Positions 8,408-19,760 of a DNA stretch of 64,000 nucleotides are shown one piece after another. The DNA lies in contig CM070628.1 of NCBI GenBank assembly GCA_036346255.1, forward strand, positions 22,335,840 to 22,399,839, in the 5' to 3' direction. Under the pieces are notes generated by a model that worked only from the letters and a program-made list of their open reading frames with translations, did not search any database and had not been told where the DNA came from. Each line of letters opens with the position of its first letter. The stretch's first letter is position 1. Source of the stretch: Ampelocalamus luodianensis (Eukaryota; Streptophyta; Magnoliopsida; Poales; Poaceae). The position numbers were made by a program, and so were the translations under genes.

Positions 8408-11400
8408 TGCCCTCGCAGTCGCAGTGTAACCCAGTCGGACGGACGGTGAGACTGGTATGAAAATCGACGAACAAAGACGACGACAGTCCTTTGGTGAAGA
8501 TGTCGGTGAACTGTGTTGTCGAGGGTACATGTAAGACATGAATATGGCCCAAAGCTACCTTGTCGTGAACAAAGTGGACATCAATCCCAATATGTTTAGT
8601 GTGTTGATGATAAATTGGATTTGTTATCATGTAGACAACAAAGATTGGCAACGATGCGGCACTCAAATTCTCCGCACTAGAATGAGAAAATAGTATTATT
8701 GCGTTTGGAGGATTAGGATACTAAATTCTCTCCAAGATAGAGATAATAGTCGAACATAGAATGACGGGTGTCAGGACAGCCAGCCCAATTGGCATCACTG
8801 TAGGCAACCAAAGTGTCCACAGATGAGGAGGTGATACGCAGTCCGTAAGAGAGGGTGCACTGAATGTACCAAAGAACTCGTTTCACCAACCCAAGATGAC
8901 ATTCGCCGGATCGTGCATGTGTAAGCAAATCTCGTGTATTGCGTATGCGATGTCAGGACAAGTGAACGTCAGATACTGGAGAGCACCGGCAGTGCTGCAA
9001 TATGCAATGGGATCATCTGTTGTAGGCGACATGAGGTGGCACAAAGTTTGGGTGAGGTATCAATGGGGGTGGAGGCCGGTTTGCACGAAGCCATGCCTGC
9101 ACGGTCAAGGAGCTCAACAGCACGTGTGGCTTGTGACAAGAAGAGACTAGTTGTAGACCGAATGACGGTGATACCAAGGAAGTGGTGGAGATCACCGAGA
9201 TTGGTCATAGCAAATTTAGAGCGAAGAGAACCAATGATGCGAGATAGTAAAGAGGTGGAAGAAGTTGTGAGAATGATATCATCAATGTACAAAAGAAGGT
9301 ATGCGACACCGAGACCGCTATGAAAATAAAAAGGAGGAATCGAATTTTGAGCATGAAAACCAATAGAACCAATAAAAGAAGCAAAGAGAGTGTACCATGC
9401 TCATGGAGCCTGCTTTGAGGTCGTAGAGGAGCAGCTCAAATGACACACATGAGATGGATGTGATGAAGGGATACTGTAGGCTACGATAGCAACAATTCAA
9501 AAATTCTACCACGTAAACCAGATGCCAAGTAAATAGATGATCACGGATCGTTACCACCGCATACGAGTGCAATGGAAGATGAGTTGGAGCACCGTCCAAC
9601 GAAGAGCACGCGGTGAAGAGTTGTAGTCGATCGCCCAACATCCTCGCGAGTCGATCATCTCCTCCAAAGAACCTCTAATATTCCTTATGAAGATCGCGAT
9701 CGCCCTCAAGCGCAATAAAGAACCACGAGAGCGCTTCTACGGTATTCACACGCCCAGGCGTAAACAACCGAACACCGATGTGCTAGCACCAAGTTGCACG
9801 GCGGGGCTCTCTCAGGAAAATGGCGGCTAGGGTTTCAATGGAGCAACTCACGCCGCACGCCCATAATAGCCTCAAGCATCTCCTTATATAGTGTCCGTGA
9901 CGGATTCTATCCAACACGCTTGACGAATCATATTTGTACTGGTTTGTTCCAACCCATTAAGTGTGTGACCCGTTAAGTTTATGTGTAATCGGTTGCGACT
10001 TGAAAACCTTTTTCCGACCATGAGTCGTAGTGGTCCCTAGCAGGACATAACAATTCCCGAATACACACAAATTATATCGGACGAACCTTAATGCAATATG
10101 ATATACGATCAGGTCCTCATCACCTACGACTCACCAGATTCTCGTCGCGACGATCCGTATTTAAGTACAACCAGTTCGTAACTCCTTATGAATAATTAGT
10201 ACTTAAATGCGACCAGCCTGAAACTCTGTACGATGAGTTCATATTTAGTCTCGACCAGTTTGTAATTCCTTACGATCGTTTCACCACTCAGGATTATGTT
10301 CGACCAGTGATCGAACTAAGTGACCTACTCATGTATTCTCCTTTTGCCTCACGATATCTGGTTTGAACTCCAAGTGAGATATATGTCATCTATGAACTGC
10401 TCAATATTTTCTCGATCGAGTATCGGTTAACCTTATGTGATCGAACTCTTTGACCACGAGTGGCATGGTCATGCACTTTCTTTATCCGACCACTTTGAGG
10501 GGCCCAGAGATATCCCTCCCGTTATGTTAGGAGGGGCAAATTCCATATCCGACCAGTCACATCCCTCTACATGTTTCACAGCATACCCGAAAGCTACCTT
10601 TATAACTACCCAGATACGAGTAGCGTTTGGCAACCCCTAAGAGTGCTATTACATATGTAGGGAACCATGCTGATCTCAGATCTAAGGATTATACATCATC
10701 ATTGCTTGAGACCAATTAATGACACATAGAATCATAACAATCTCAATAATGTCTCAAGGTGGGTCTATCCAACCCCATGTTCTCTAGCATGCGTTCACAT
10801 TATTGATTTTATATCCTCATATCTATGACCGGTGAAACATGGTCATCAATAAATGCATGTGCTGGTCGTAGAGTCACTGGTGTTTCGACCAGTGACATTC
10901 GACCAAGGATACTTTTAGAATGACATCATATAAGTTCAAGAGTTTTACCGACAAGTTACATACTCGTTGATCTATATAACTGATGATTCATTCAAGGAAC
11001 AGAATAACATTTATTTAATAACTCATAAACATAGACGTGATGCAATCATCTCTATGATTGCCTCTAGAGCATATCACCAACATGTGAGGGATCAACAAAA
11101 CCCGAGGGTTGACGACAGTACACCATCTCAGACATATTGTCATCAAGAAATATGTTTTTGACGTCAAGTTAATGGATGGGCCAATTGGAGGAGACAACAA
11201 TGGAGAGAACAGTCCAAATTGTAGCGTGTTTGATGATTGGATCGAAAGTTTCATCGAAATCGATGCTAGGCCATTGGGACAAACCACGAAACCCAAAGAA
11301 GCCTTTCCAATTGAAACTTATGCCGAAAAATCGACTTACCAGAAATAATGTTGGCATTAGGAGGTGGAAGAACTAGATTCCATGTGTGGTTAGACAGAAT

Positions 11401-14319
11401 AGCCTGAAATTCATCCACCGTAGTATAATGCCAATTTGGGTCTTTGAGAGCACCGTGAATGGATTTCGGGAAGCTAGAAATAGCAGAAGAAGTAAACGCA
11501 TGGAGATTAAGCTTCTCACGTAGCGGGACGCGAATGCCAGAATGGAGACTAGTACTGATACAGATACATTATCAAGTACCGTAGGAGTGAGAAGGGCCAA
11601 TCTCAGAAGCAACTGCAACAGGAGGGAGCACCGGCATGACAGACAGAGGAGCTGTTGCGCGCAGGGCAAAAGCAAAGAGTCGGGGCGGTGTGGTGGAGAT
11701 CGCTGGGCTGGCCGGGCAGGTCCATAGGGCGGCCGGGGCTGTGTGGTAGGGAAAAAAGGAGCGACAAGGGCTGAAGTAGCTGTCGTGGCAGGAATTGCAG
11801 CGATAGAAAAAGGGAAATCATCGTGTGGGGAGAATTCGGCTGTGGAAGATGGCATAGGAGTAAGGACATGAAGGAAATCATAATCAGAAAATGAGCTCGT
11901 GGAAGAAAGAGTAGACAGAAAGACGAATTCATCAAATGTCATATGATGAGAAGTGACGATCCGACATGTATGGAGGTCCATACAACGGTAACCCTTGTGA
12001 TTTGGAGGGTATCCAAGAAAAACACAGGGGACCGAGCGGGGAGATAATTTATGTGGCATAGTGGCAAAGTGGCATTGGGTAGCAAAGACAACCAAAACAC
12101 GAAGGTGAGAGTAGGATGGTGGAGTATGAAACAAAGGCTAAAATGGAGTGGAAAACTTGAGAGTTTTTTGTGGGTAGGCGGTTTAGGAGGTAGGTAGCCA
12201 CATGGAGGGATTCAACCTAGAAGGGTGGTGGCATGTGAGCTTGAAAAAGGAGTGACCGAACGATATCATTCACTGCGCAGATGATGCCTGCACTTGTCGC
12301 TCGCTGGAAAGTATGAGGGGGGAAAATAAAGAGCAATGTCGTGGGAGGCGTTGAACTAACAAAGACCATTGTTATCAAACTCACCACTGTTATCGCATTG
12401 GATGGCACAAAGAACGGTGAAGAATTGAGTAGCAATGTAAGAGTGAAAGTTTGATATAATCGAAAAGGTGTCAGATTTGAAAATCCCACAAATAGTGTGT
12501 GAAACCATCCAATATCACAAGAAAATATTTGTAACCCGAAACACTCGACACTGGAGATGTCCAAAGATCACAATAAATTAATTCAAAAGGTTGAGTCGTG
12601 TGCCTAGAAGAATTAGGAAGAAGGAAATCTAATACAACGACTGACAACAAGCGTGGCACAAGGTGCTGTCATTTATTTTCGGAGGACATAAAATAATGGA
12701 GGTGCCGGTGAGATGATGAAGGGTCGGCCAGCCGAGATGGCCGAGTCGACAGTGCCATAAGGTGGTATTGTCGATGGAGGTGACAAAGGCATGAGGTGTA
12801 GTAGGAAGGAGAGGGTAGAGCTCGCCCGAACTATTGCACCTAAAAATTTCGCGCTTGGTCTGAAGATCCTTCACAGAGAAACCACAAGGGTCAAATTCGA
12901 TAGCACAATGATCATCTGTTGTAAATTTACGAACGGACACAAGGTTTTTTTTTATTAAACGAGGTGTGACAAGAACATTTTGGAGATGGAGTGGACGGGT
13001 GGGTGTGGGAAGAACGCAATGGCCAGCGTGGAGAACAGGAAGATGACTACCATCGTCTACCACAATATGGGAAGAAGGAGGAGGAAAAGGAGAGATATGG
13101 GTGAGGTTACAAGAACTGGAAGGCATGTGAGCGGTAGCACTGGTGTCCATGTACCAATCGCCGGACAATGACTGCAACGTCATGGTGTTGAAAGTGTTGA
13201 TGAGGCTGAAAGAGTCCCATGATGGTGTAGTAGCAAGTGGTGTCGGGTGGGAAGCCGACTAGTAGCTGTGCGGTGCAGCCGAGGTAGTCGGTCGACATTG
13301 TCACGTGAGCTGCGGTGCGCGGGGTGGGATACGGCAGGTGAGGAAGCCTTGCGCGCATCACCCCGAGGCAAGTGGTGCGAAGGGCCACCGTGGCAAGGAC
13401 CAAGGATGTCGGCCGTGGGCTAGAGCCGAATAGCCCCATCCATGGGTTGTAGAAGGTCGGCATTTGAGGTCCGCCTTGTTTCCCTTCCCGCGCTTTGTTG
13501 CGCTTGCCACCGCCACCTTGGTTGGAGTAGCCACTAGTGTAGCTATTGCTGGGAGGGTGCCAAGAGGTGGCGCCGTCGGAGGCAACACCCCCAGGGTTGG
13601 CACGGGTGGACGGGGTGCTACGGCCTGTCGATGAGTCGGCAAGGAGGGCCATAACCAGGGCGAGGTGGTCACCATGCACATCCTTCAATTCCTCGAGAAG
13701 GAGGAGTGACCGAGCTTGGATGAAAGTCGGGAAGGGCTGCATCATTGGAAGAAGAGTAGATAGATCCTGATATTTTGGATTAATTCCCTTGATCATGGTG
13801 AGCACTAAGCTTTGATCGTTGATGATCTTACCAACGTCGTCGAGAGCATCAGAGAGAGTCTTCAGCTTGAGACAATAGTCGGTGGCCGACACATCGCCTT
13901 GCGCTAAATTGTTGAATTTGGCCTGGATGTAGATGGCACGGGTGGTCTTGTTATCTTGGAAGATATTCTCAATCGTGGTCCAAACAGCGGCAGCTGTAGT
14001 AAATGGAGCCATGACGATATCGAGAATATCTAGGGAGATGAATCCATAGATCCAAGATAGCACAGTGGAGTCGCAACACTTCTAGTCGGCATCAGTGTTG
14101 GTAAGTGCTGGTTCCTTGGAGATGCTCCTCGAGGGCGAATTTGGTGACCGCAACCTCAAAGACAGTGCGCCACTTCGCATACTTGGAGGTGGAGATCTCG
14201 AGGGTAGCTGGGATGAGGGACTTGATGTTGCTGATGCTAACGGCTTGCGCCTAGAGGTGCGCATGGGGAGCCGGCGTGGTGATGGTGGCAATGGGATTGT
14301 TTTCACTCATGGTGGACAT
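8408..14319 (-). pseudogene. Copia (Ty1-type) gag-pol relic, split by a solo LTR
   Basis: The order on the minus strand, high to low coordinate, is complete. Gag begins at ATG 14319 with NIKSLIPATLEISTSKYAKW and continues in the 14063-13107 frame (UBN2-like gag). The protease motif WYMDTSATAHM lies at about 13150, where the usual DTG is DTS. An integrase zinc-finger-like part (WHCRLGHLGWPTLHHLTG, about 12760) leads into the integrase core (FELIYCDLWTSPV, about 12580). Reverse transcriptase starts IDFDETFDPIIKHATIWTVL (about 11260), is cut at 11087, and resumes at 9458 toward SKQAP.AW and the catalytic LYIDDIILT (about 9280). RNase H (YSDANWAGCPDTRHS, about 8780, and NPIYHQHTKHIGIDVHFV, about 8600) completes the polyprotein. 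Frameshifts and stops occur throughout, so the element is dead. Confidence 0.9.
9464..11082 (-). mobile_element. Solo LTR inserted in the Copia reverse transcriptase
   Basis: A 1619-bp non-coding block with TG..CA ends (minus strand TGTTGGTGATATGC...CCCTTCA) interrupts the reverse transcriptase frame. It is flanked by an exact 5-bp duplication TGTGA (9459-9463 and 11083-11087). Removing the block and one duplicate rejoins the frame as VDPSHPSHVCHL, the expected Copia sequence before the YGLKQAP region, which fixes both borders. The start TGTTGG.GATATGC resembles a Copia LTR common in grasses. It holds many scattered TCGACCAGT words (10160-10910) and no coding sequence or second LTR, so it is read as a solo LTR left by recombination. 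Confidence 0.88.
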
Positions 14320-16097
14320 GCGGTCGGGGGAGGATGTGCATGGGAGGGATGATTAGAGGGGGGTGGCGTGTGCAACTGGGAGTAGCGCACAAGAAAGTGG
14401 TGAAGGGTTAGAGACGTGCTAGCGAGGAGCAGCGGGGGTGGACGTGCGATCAAGAGTAGAAGCGCACAGGAGTAGTAGGGGTGGACGGCATGAGGCTAGG
14501 TCATAAGTTTGAGGTTGACATTTACCTTTTTTTTCCCTAATGCCACCCCCACAATGCTTGAGGCCAACTGCTGCATGGCCACATAGGCTTTATGTCCGAC
14601 TTTACTGTTACATTGGAGATGCCCTTACATGTAGGATATTGTGGGGTCTATACAGTTAATTAAACTTTTGGTATTTTTACCATTATGTAAAAGAATATAG
14701 ATTAACTACATAAAAACAAGCCAAATATCCTGCACAATTGTGCGGCTAGATACTATAGTGCATATGTTTATATCTATATATAGAGTTGTGTATTATACTG
14801 CATATGTTTACGATGAGAATACAATTGTAACAGTTGTTATCTATACATTTTTAATCTGCACCGTCATAATTTGGTCCCACCATAATTGACGGTATAGATT
14901 TTTCCTTTTTTCCCTCATATTAACGTTTTCAGCCCTTGAGAACGAACGTATGACTTCTTTCTCCTCTATCTTAATAATATAATAATAGATAGATAGATAA
15001 TACCATCAGATTTGTTTTGAAAAAAAAAACATAATTTAAAACTTTTCACTATTTATACTTGTATATTGATACAAACCTCGATCAGGGGCGTGCTTCTATG
15101 CACCAAATGCATGGTGATTTGCACACATATTGATGCACATTCAAGGGGGTGTTTCTAACTACTTTCCCCTTGGAGTGCATCAAGAGTGGTGCAACTCTAG
15201 TAGGAAGGGAGATGCATGGTCAACCAACATGATACGAAGAATGTGGTGATTTGTAGGGAATCAGGAAACTACGGAATAGGCCTGGTATCAACAGAGCTGC
15301 CAAGGCACTGGTTAACAAAAAAAAAGGAAAAGAAGAAGAGCTGCAAAGCCAGCATTTGACCTTGGGCTTGGGGTCAAATTAACTGGATGGGCTATGCCTA
15401 TACATAGTTGATTCTCCAATTTTCCCTCTCTGCACACAGCTCAGCGCTCTTCCCTCCAATTGACAACCACGCCGCCCTCCAATTCAGCAACTTTGTGGGA
15501 CGCGGCCACTGCCTCCGCCTCCTTCATGCCGAAGAGCTCTAGCACCCGGTGTTTCTCCGTGACGGCCGCCTCGAGTTGCGCCGCGGCCTCTTGTTGACCT
15601 TGGGCCGAAGAGCTCTAGCACCCAGCGAGTTTCAGGAATGAGGGAGGGTTCAGTGTCGACGTGAAGCTTAGCAGCGCCAAGCTCCGGTTGAGGTTCTAAC
15701 GAGATCGATCGATCTGGTGTGCGTATATATGTATGTAGCTAGCGAATGCATGCATGCACGTATTATAGATGGTGGTGGTGTTCTGTTAGGCGGAGCTCGA
15801 TTAAAAACCCATAAAATATCTTTTATAAAAGAAAAACACTGTAGATATGTGTCTGATACATTGTATCGGACGCATCTCACTCACCTCGTCTTAATGGCTC
15901 ACCTACCTATATTTATTCTTTTTTGGTTATTCTCTCGTTGGCATTATCATTCATTCACATTCCCCCACCTTACTTCCCCCTCTCGTTCTCAACTTCTCTC
16001 TCAAATCATGCTCTCCTGTCCTCCAAACAACCATAGATGACTCACTCTGACGCCACCTCATCCTCCAAGCAGCCACTGATGCTCGGCCACCATTAAA
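14320..16097. other. Intergenic, no gene recognised
   Basis: 14320-14500 is probably the 5' leader of the Copia element. Beyond it the expected 5' LTR is missing. 14640-15100 is AT-rich with a short GATA run near 14990. 15430-15660 is GC-rich and contains the phrase GCCGAAGAGCTCTAGCACCC twice (about 15528 and 15604), but no recognised domain. Nothing else is visible. Confidence 0.45.
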
Positions 16098-16259
16098 GGA
16101 GAGAGAGGGTCCAGCGTCGAGGAGGCCGGCCTCATCCTCAACATGCAGGACTTGCTCGAGTGCTTCACGTTCGACACCATCTGCATGGTTGTGTTCGGGC
16201 ACGACTCCTGCTGCCTCGCAGACGGCAGGGTCTTGGCGGAGGCCAAGTCAGATCTGGTG
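16098..16259 (+). pseudogene. Cytochrome P450 exon fragment (CYP94/CYP86-clan like)
   Basis: The + frame reads SSVEEAGLILNMQDLLECFT followed by FDTICMVVFGHDSCCLADG and AEAKSDLV. This matches the segment of CYP94/CYP86-clan fatty acid omega-hydroxylases where helix E leads into the FDTIC..AFG.DP.CL motif. About 54 codons are recognisable. Upstream substrate-site exons, the ExxR motif and the heme-binding cysteine loop are all absent, and the sequence after AEAKSDLV diverges into a TTGCA-rich repeat. It is an isolated gene fragment, either a decayed local duplicate or a piece captured by a transposon. It has no function as it stands. Confidence 0.7.
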
Positions 16260-16429
16260 GACGGCCGACCTCCACGAGCACCATTCACAGCCTCTCGCAC
16301 GCCGGCAACCCAGTCGGCGTCCAGAGGAAGCTGACTTTCTTCATTTTTGATGTTCCTCTGTTTGTTTTTCTGGTTCTGATGTTGATGTTACGGCCCGTTG
16401 AAAACAATGTTACATACTGTTCTTTGAAA

Positions 16430-16640
16430 TGTTGTATCTGTAGAAAAAAAATATTGCATCTATAGAAAAAAAAATATTGCATACTATTCACAGCGATGTT
16501 GCAATTTTCTCCAACGCGTTTTTTTCAGATGCTTTGCTTTGATTTGTGATGATGCAACCGTTGTCTGATGATGTTGCAACCGTTGTTCAGAGATATTGCA
16601 ACCGTTGTCCGAAGATGTTGCATACAACAGCATCTGGCTA
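16430..16640 (+). repeat. GATGTTGCAACCGTTGT short tandem repeat tract
   Basis: Copies of a 24- to 27-bp unit built on GATGTTGCAACCGTTGT(C/T) recur at about 16549-16620, preceded by two copies of TATAGAAAAAAAATATTGCAT (16438-16480). A similar TTGTTGCA-rich tract occurs at 47340-47640. Such TTGCA arrays are frequent in non-autonomous grass transposons. No coding role is apparent. Confidence 0.65.
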
Positions 16641-17330
16641 GCGCTCGACCGTATATCCGAGCGCTAATTGCGCCCTTTATAAATTCAATAAAATATGAGT
16701 TTTTGCCAAAACAGATGATGCATGTTGTGCGCATCTCTATTTCTCCGTGGGTGATTATGCATGACCGAGTCATTCGATTAGCGCGATTATCCTGTGAATT
16801 TGGCACGCTTCGGTCGAGAGGAAGTCTGCGGTAACGAAAGAAAAGTATGACCGGTTATGCTCTGAGGTTCGGCTGGTTAGAAGAAGTCAAAGATCAAAAT
16901 ACACTAGTGCCTGCCTGCAGTGCACCACACGGCAAAACTCTGAGCAAAGGCACATGCCGGAAAAGCCAAGACCGTACGGAATTGCTGCCGGAGCTCCCTG
17001 AATCGAAATCGAAGCTGTTGCGCATGCGCGTTCGGACGGCGCGGGTCAACAGAACGGAACAGCCAAGGCGTACGTACCGGGTCCAAAAGCTTTAACATGG
17101 GCTCTTTGGCACTAGACAAGGGCTTTTTTGGCATCGCAGTGCTGGCGATTGGCGACCAGAGGACGTGTGGATTGCTTGTGGGCTGAATAAGGCAATCCAG
17201 GTTAAGCCGAACTAATATTGTCCTGTCTTGTTCAGCTGTTTTTTTAATATAAAAAAAGGGTGATCCTTCCACCCGTGGTGTGCAGCTAACATGATTGGCT
17301 CAGTGCATAGTGCTGTGAATAAAATAAATA
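16641..17330. other. Unassigned region
   Basis: Contains an imperfect palindrome AGCGCTCG..CGAGCGCT near 16640-16666 and a GC-rich part (16860-17100) with an open frame of 82 codons without a recognised domain. No gene is called. Confidence 0.4.
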
Positions 17331-17428
17331 CTATCTCTGTTCAAATATATATATGATCATTTTGGAGAATATCTATACGGTCTCTAACATACAACCTTGA
17401 CTAATACAAATAGTTTTATATATATTAG

Positions 17429-19078
17429 CAGTGGCAGACACACCACCGGTGCACGCAAGGGCGTGCGCACCGGCTCTACCTGCCGCGCCCCTGGAACCCC
17501 CTCTGCACCCACACTGTCCGCCGGAGTCCCCATCTGCACAAAGCATCGACTACCCACTGCCATGAAGGAAGGAAGGAAGGAAAGGAAGGGAGCAGCGAAG
17601 CTAAAGAAGAAAGAACGCAGAAACAGCAGAAGACCGAAGACAGCAAGCAACTCAAGCAGGTTATTTGGGCCGTTTGGGCCACATTCATTCAATCATTCCA
17701 TTTCCATAATCAAATATGGCAATATCATAGGGCCCAAATCCCTAATTCTCCATTCCCCACTCCCCAAATCTTCCATTACAAAATTCCCCATCCGACCATC
17801 CCCACTCCTCAAATCCGAAAATCCCTAATTCTATTCCCCATCCCTACTCCCCAAAACCTCACCTGGGCTGGGCGGCTGGGCACGCGCGGCGCGGGTGCGT
17901 GGTCGATGGCGGGGGCAGGCGCAAGGCAGCGGCGAAGCGGGCGGTGGGCACCGGGGCTCGGGCGCGCGCGTCGGTGAGCTCACGCGACGCAAGACGCCGC
18001 CACCTAGCCGCCTAGGCGCTAGGACTTTGCCACTTCAGGCTTGCCGCTTGGCGCTTAGGCGCCGTCGGCCGGGGCGAGTGCAGCAGAGCTCGCGAGGCGC
18101 GGCCGGGCGGCACGGGCGCGCGAGGTCGCCGAAGAGGCAAAGAGCCGGCAGTCAGCTCGTCAGCGCGTCACAAGGTGAGGAAGAGCAAGAGGATTGAGCA
18201 TTGAGTAGTTTTGGAGACGAGGAAAGGAAGTGAGAAGATATTTAAATATATAAGGAGACTAAGGAGCAATTAACGATCGATTGCGCGCTTGCCACTTGCC
18301 AACCGAGGTAATTACTCATAAGGTAAATTGTAATCGGTAAAGTAATAATTGTTGACACTGACAATGTTTGGTACTTTGGCTCACTCATTTAAATACTTAG
18401 AAACTTAAAATTGAAATGTTGAGATGATGTTGTAAACTTAAATACTTAGAAACTTAAAATTGGAATGTTGAGATGATGTTGTGATGTTGTCTAGCTACTT
18501 GTCTAGTCTAGTTACATGTATTTAGTACACATAGATTATATAAAATTTATTGTAGATTTATAAAAGATGAACAAACAAACTTTGCATAGTTATTTCTCCA
18601 AAGAATCCAAATACAAGTACTCCTCGAATCAATGAGAGCACAACTCAACCAAAGAAGCCTCGAATTGATTTTAATCTGATGACACCATGACATGATGGTG
18701 TGTTACATCGAGCGAGATATATTCAAAAGTATTGATAATAAAACAATCATGAATCATTTTCAACAAATGAGCTTGAGCTGTGGTTCACATTATCGGGTCG
18801 AAAAATTGGAGGGTAGCGATAGCTCGTTACCACCAGAATCGAAATTTCATCAATTTTTATTAAAAACTGAAATTTTTGGATTTTAATTTTTTTTAAAAAA
18901 ATCAAATTCGAACAAAATTAAGCAAATTCGATTTTTTGGGGACAAAATTCATCAAAACCGAAATTTTCAGGGCCGGTTTGTATTTCTACCGGTCCGCACC
19001 GGTAACCGTTGAAATTTCAGAGAGATTTTTTTCACTGTCTTGAGCACCCCCTCTATTTTTGCCCTACATACGCCATTG
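17429..19078 (+). mobile_element. Internally deleted hAT element with 8-bp target duplication
   Basis: The element begins CAGTGGCAGACACACC at 17429 and ends CATACGCCATTG at 19078. Reverse complemented, the right end reads CAATGGCGTATG, so the terminal inverted repeat is the CARTGGC type of plant hAT elements. An exact 8-bp duplication TATATTAG flanks it (17421-17428 and 19079-19086), as expected for hAT. At 1650 bp it is too short to be autonomous. It contains a GC-rich segment (17880-18190) and two remnants of a transposase. It sits inside a Stowaway-like MITE, so it is the younger insertion. Confidence 0.82.
18567..18790 (+). pseudogene. hAT transposase remnants: N-terminus joined to C-terminus
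   Basis: From the ATG at 18567 the frame reads MNKQTLHSYFSKESKYKYSS, the typical opening of TTF/MYM-type zinc-finger hAT transposases (M..QTL..FF), and stops after 23 codons. After a frame change at about 18634 comes TTQPKKPRIDFNLMTP, still N-terminal in style. At 18692 another frame gives CYIERDIFKSIDNKTIMNHF, matching the C-terminal end of the same family (Y.E..IF..I....I...FQ.M). The zinc finger, catalytic core and dimerisation domain between them are missing. The whole forms the signature of an internal deletion followed by indels. No protein of use can be made. Confidence 0.6.
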
Positions 19079-19147
19079 TATATTAGTGGTCAAAGTTTTA
19101 AAAAAGTTTGACCGAACGTTTCTAAAATGTCATATAATTCTGAACGC

Positions 19148-19760
19148 AAAACAAAATCCCCACATTTTTCGACCATAGTTTTTTGACTCGACAATTTGTA
19201 CTTATTGAGAGACGCAACTACTTTTTCTGAACATGATTGAGACACAATTAAAAAATCATTAAATTTATCATAACAACTAGAGTGCCCGTGCGTTGCAACG
19301 GAAACACAAACTTTGCACGAGATGGGAGAGTGAGGAAGGAGATAGGGGCGGGGGAGTGGGCGGAGCGGCGGCGATGGAGCCTAGGGCGAGACCTGGAGGG
19401 AGAAGCGGAATGCGACGTGTGAAACTCTGCAAGCGTCGAGGGACAGGGGACGCATGCGGCCGGGCGGTGGCGAGGGTGATTCTGGCGACGATGAGGTTGA
19501 AGGCGCGTGAATCAAGGGCGGCGAAGCTGATGTTGGTGCGCGGGACGGACAGCGCGGGGAGGGGGGTAGGGTGCGGAATCAGAGAAAGAAGAGCGAGGCG
19601 GCGATGGTGTAGATGTGAGGATCGGCCACGTTAGGGATGCGTCGTGGTTGACACAGTGGTCCCAGTGCATGCAGGGGATTCGTTGGTTTTTTTACGTACG
19701 TAGGGATGAAACGATATTCTCACTATGCGGAGTAAACTTCTTCTTTTATTAGTTAACATA
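19148..19760. other. Unassigned region with a GC-rich block
   Basis: 19273-19300 carries AGTGCCCGTGCGTTGCAACG, a word widely seen at the ends of small grass transposons. It is followed by a GC-rich stretch to about 19640 with one open frame of 113 codons (19293-19634, Arg/Gly-rich, no domain) and an AT-rich end at 19700-19760. It is possibly a non-autonomous DNA element carrying a captured GC-rich piece; no matching end was found. Confidence 0.4.

Larger units (their letters stand above)
17331..19147. mobile_element. Degenerate Stowaway-like MITE, split by a hAT element
   Basis: The left part (17331-17428, preceded by TA) begins CTATCTCTGTTCAAATATA, a worn form of the Stowaway end CTCCCTCCGTTCCAAAATA, and continues with TTGACTAATACAAATAG. 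The right part (19087-about 19147) reads TGGTCAAAGTTTTAAAAAAG and then GACCGAACG and CATATAATTCTGAACG, the usual right half of the same MITE. The final GGAGGGAGTA end is lost. Joining the two halves across the hAT insertion gives a MITE of about 160 bp, a normal size. Confidence 0.65.
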
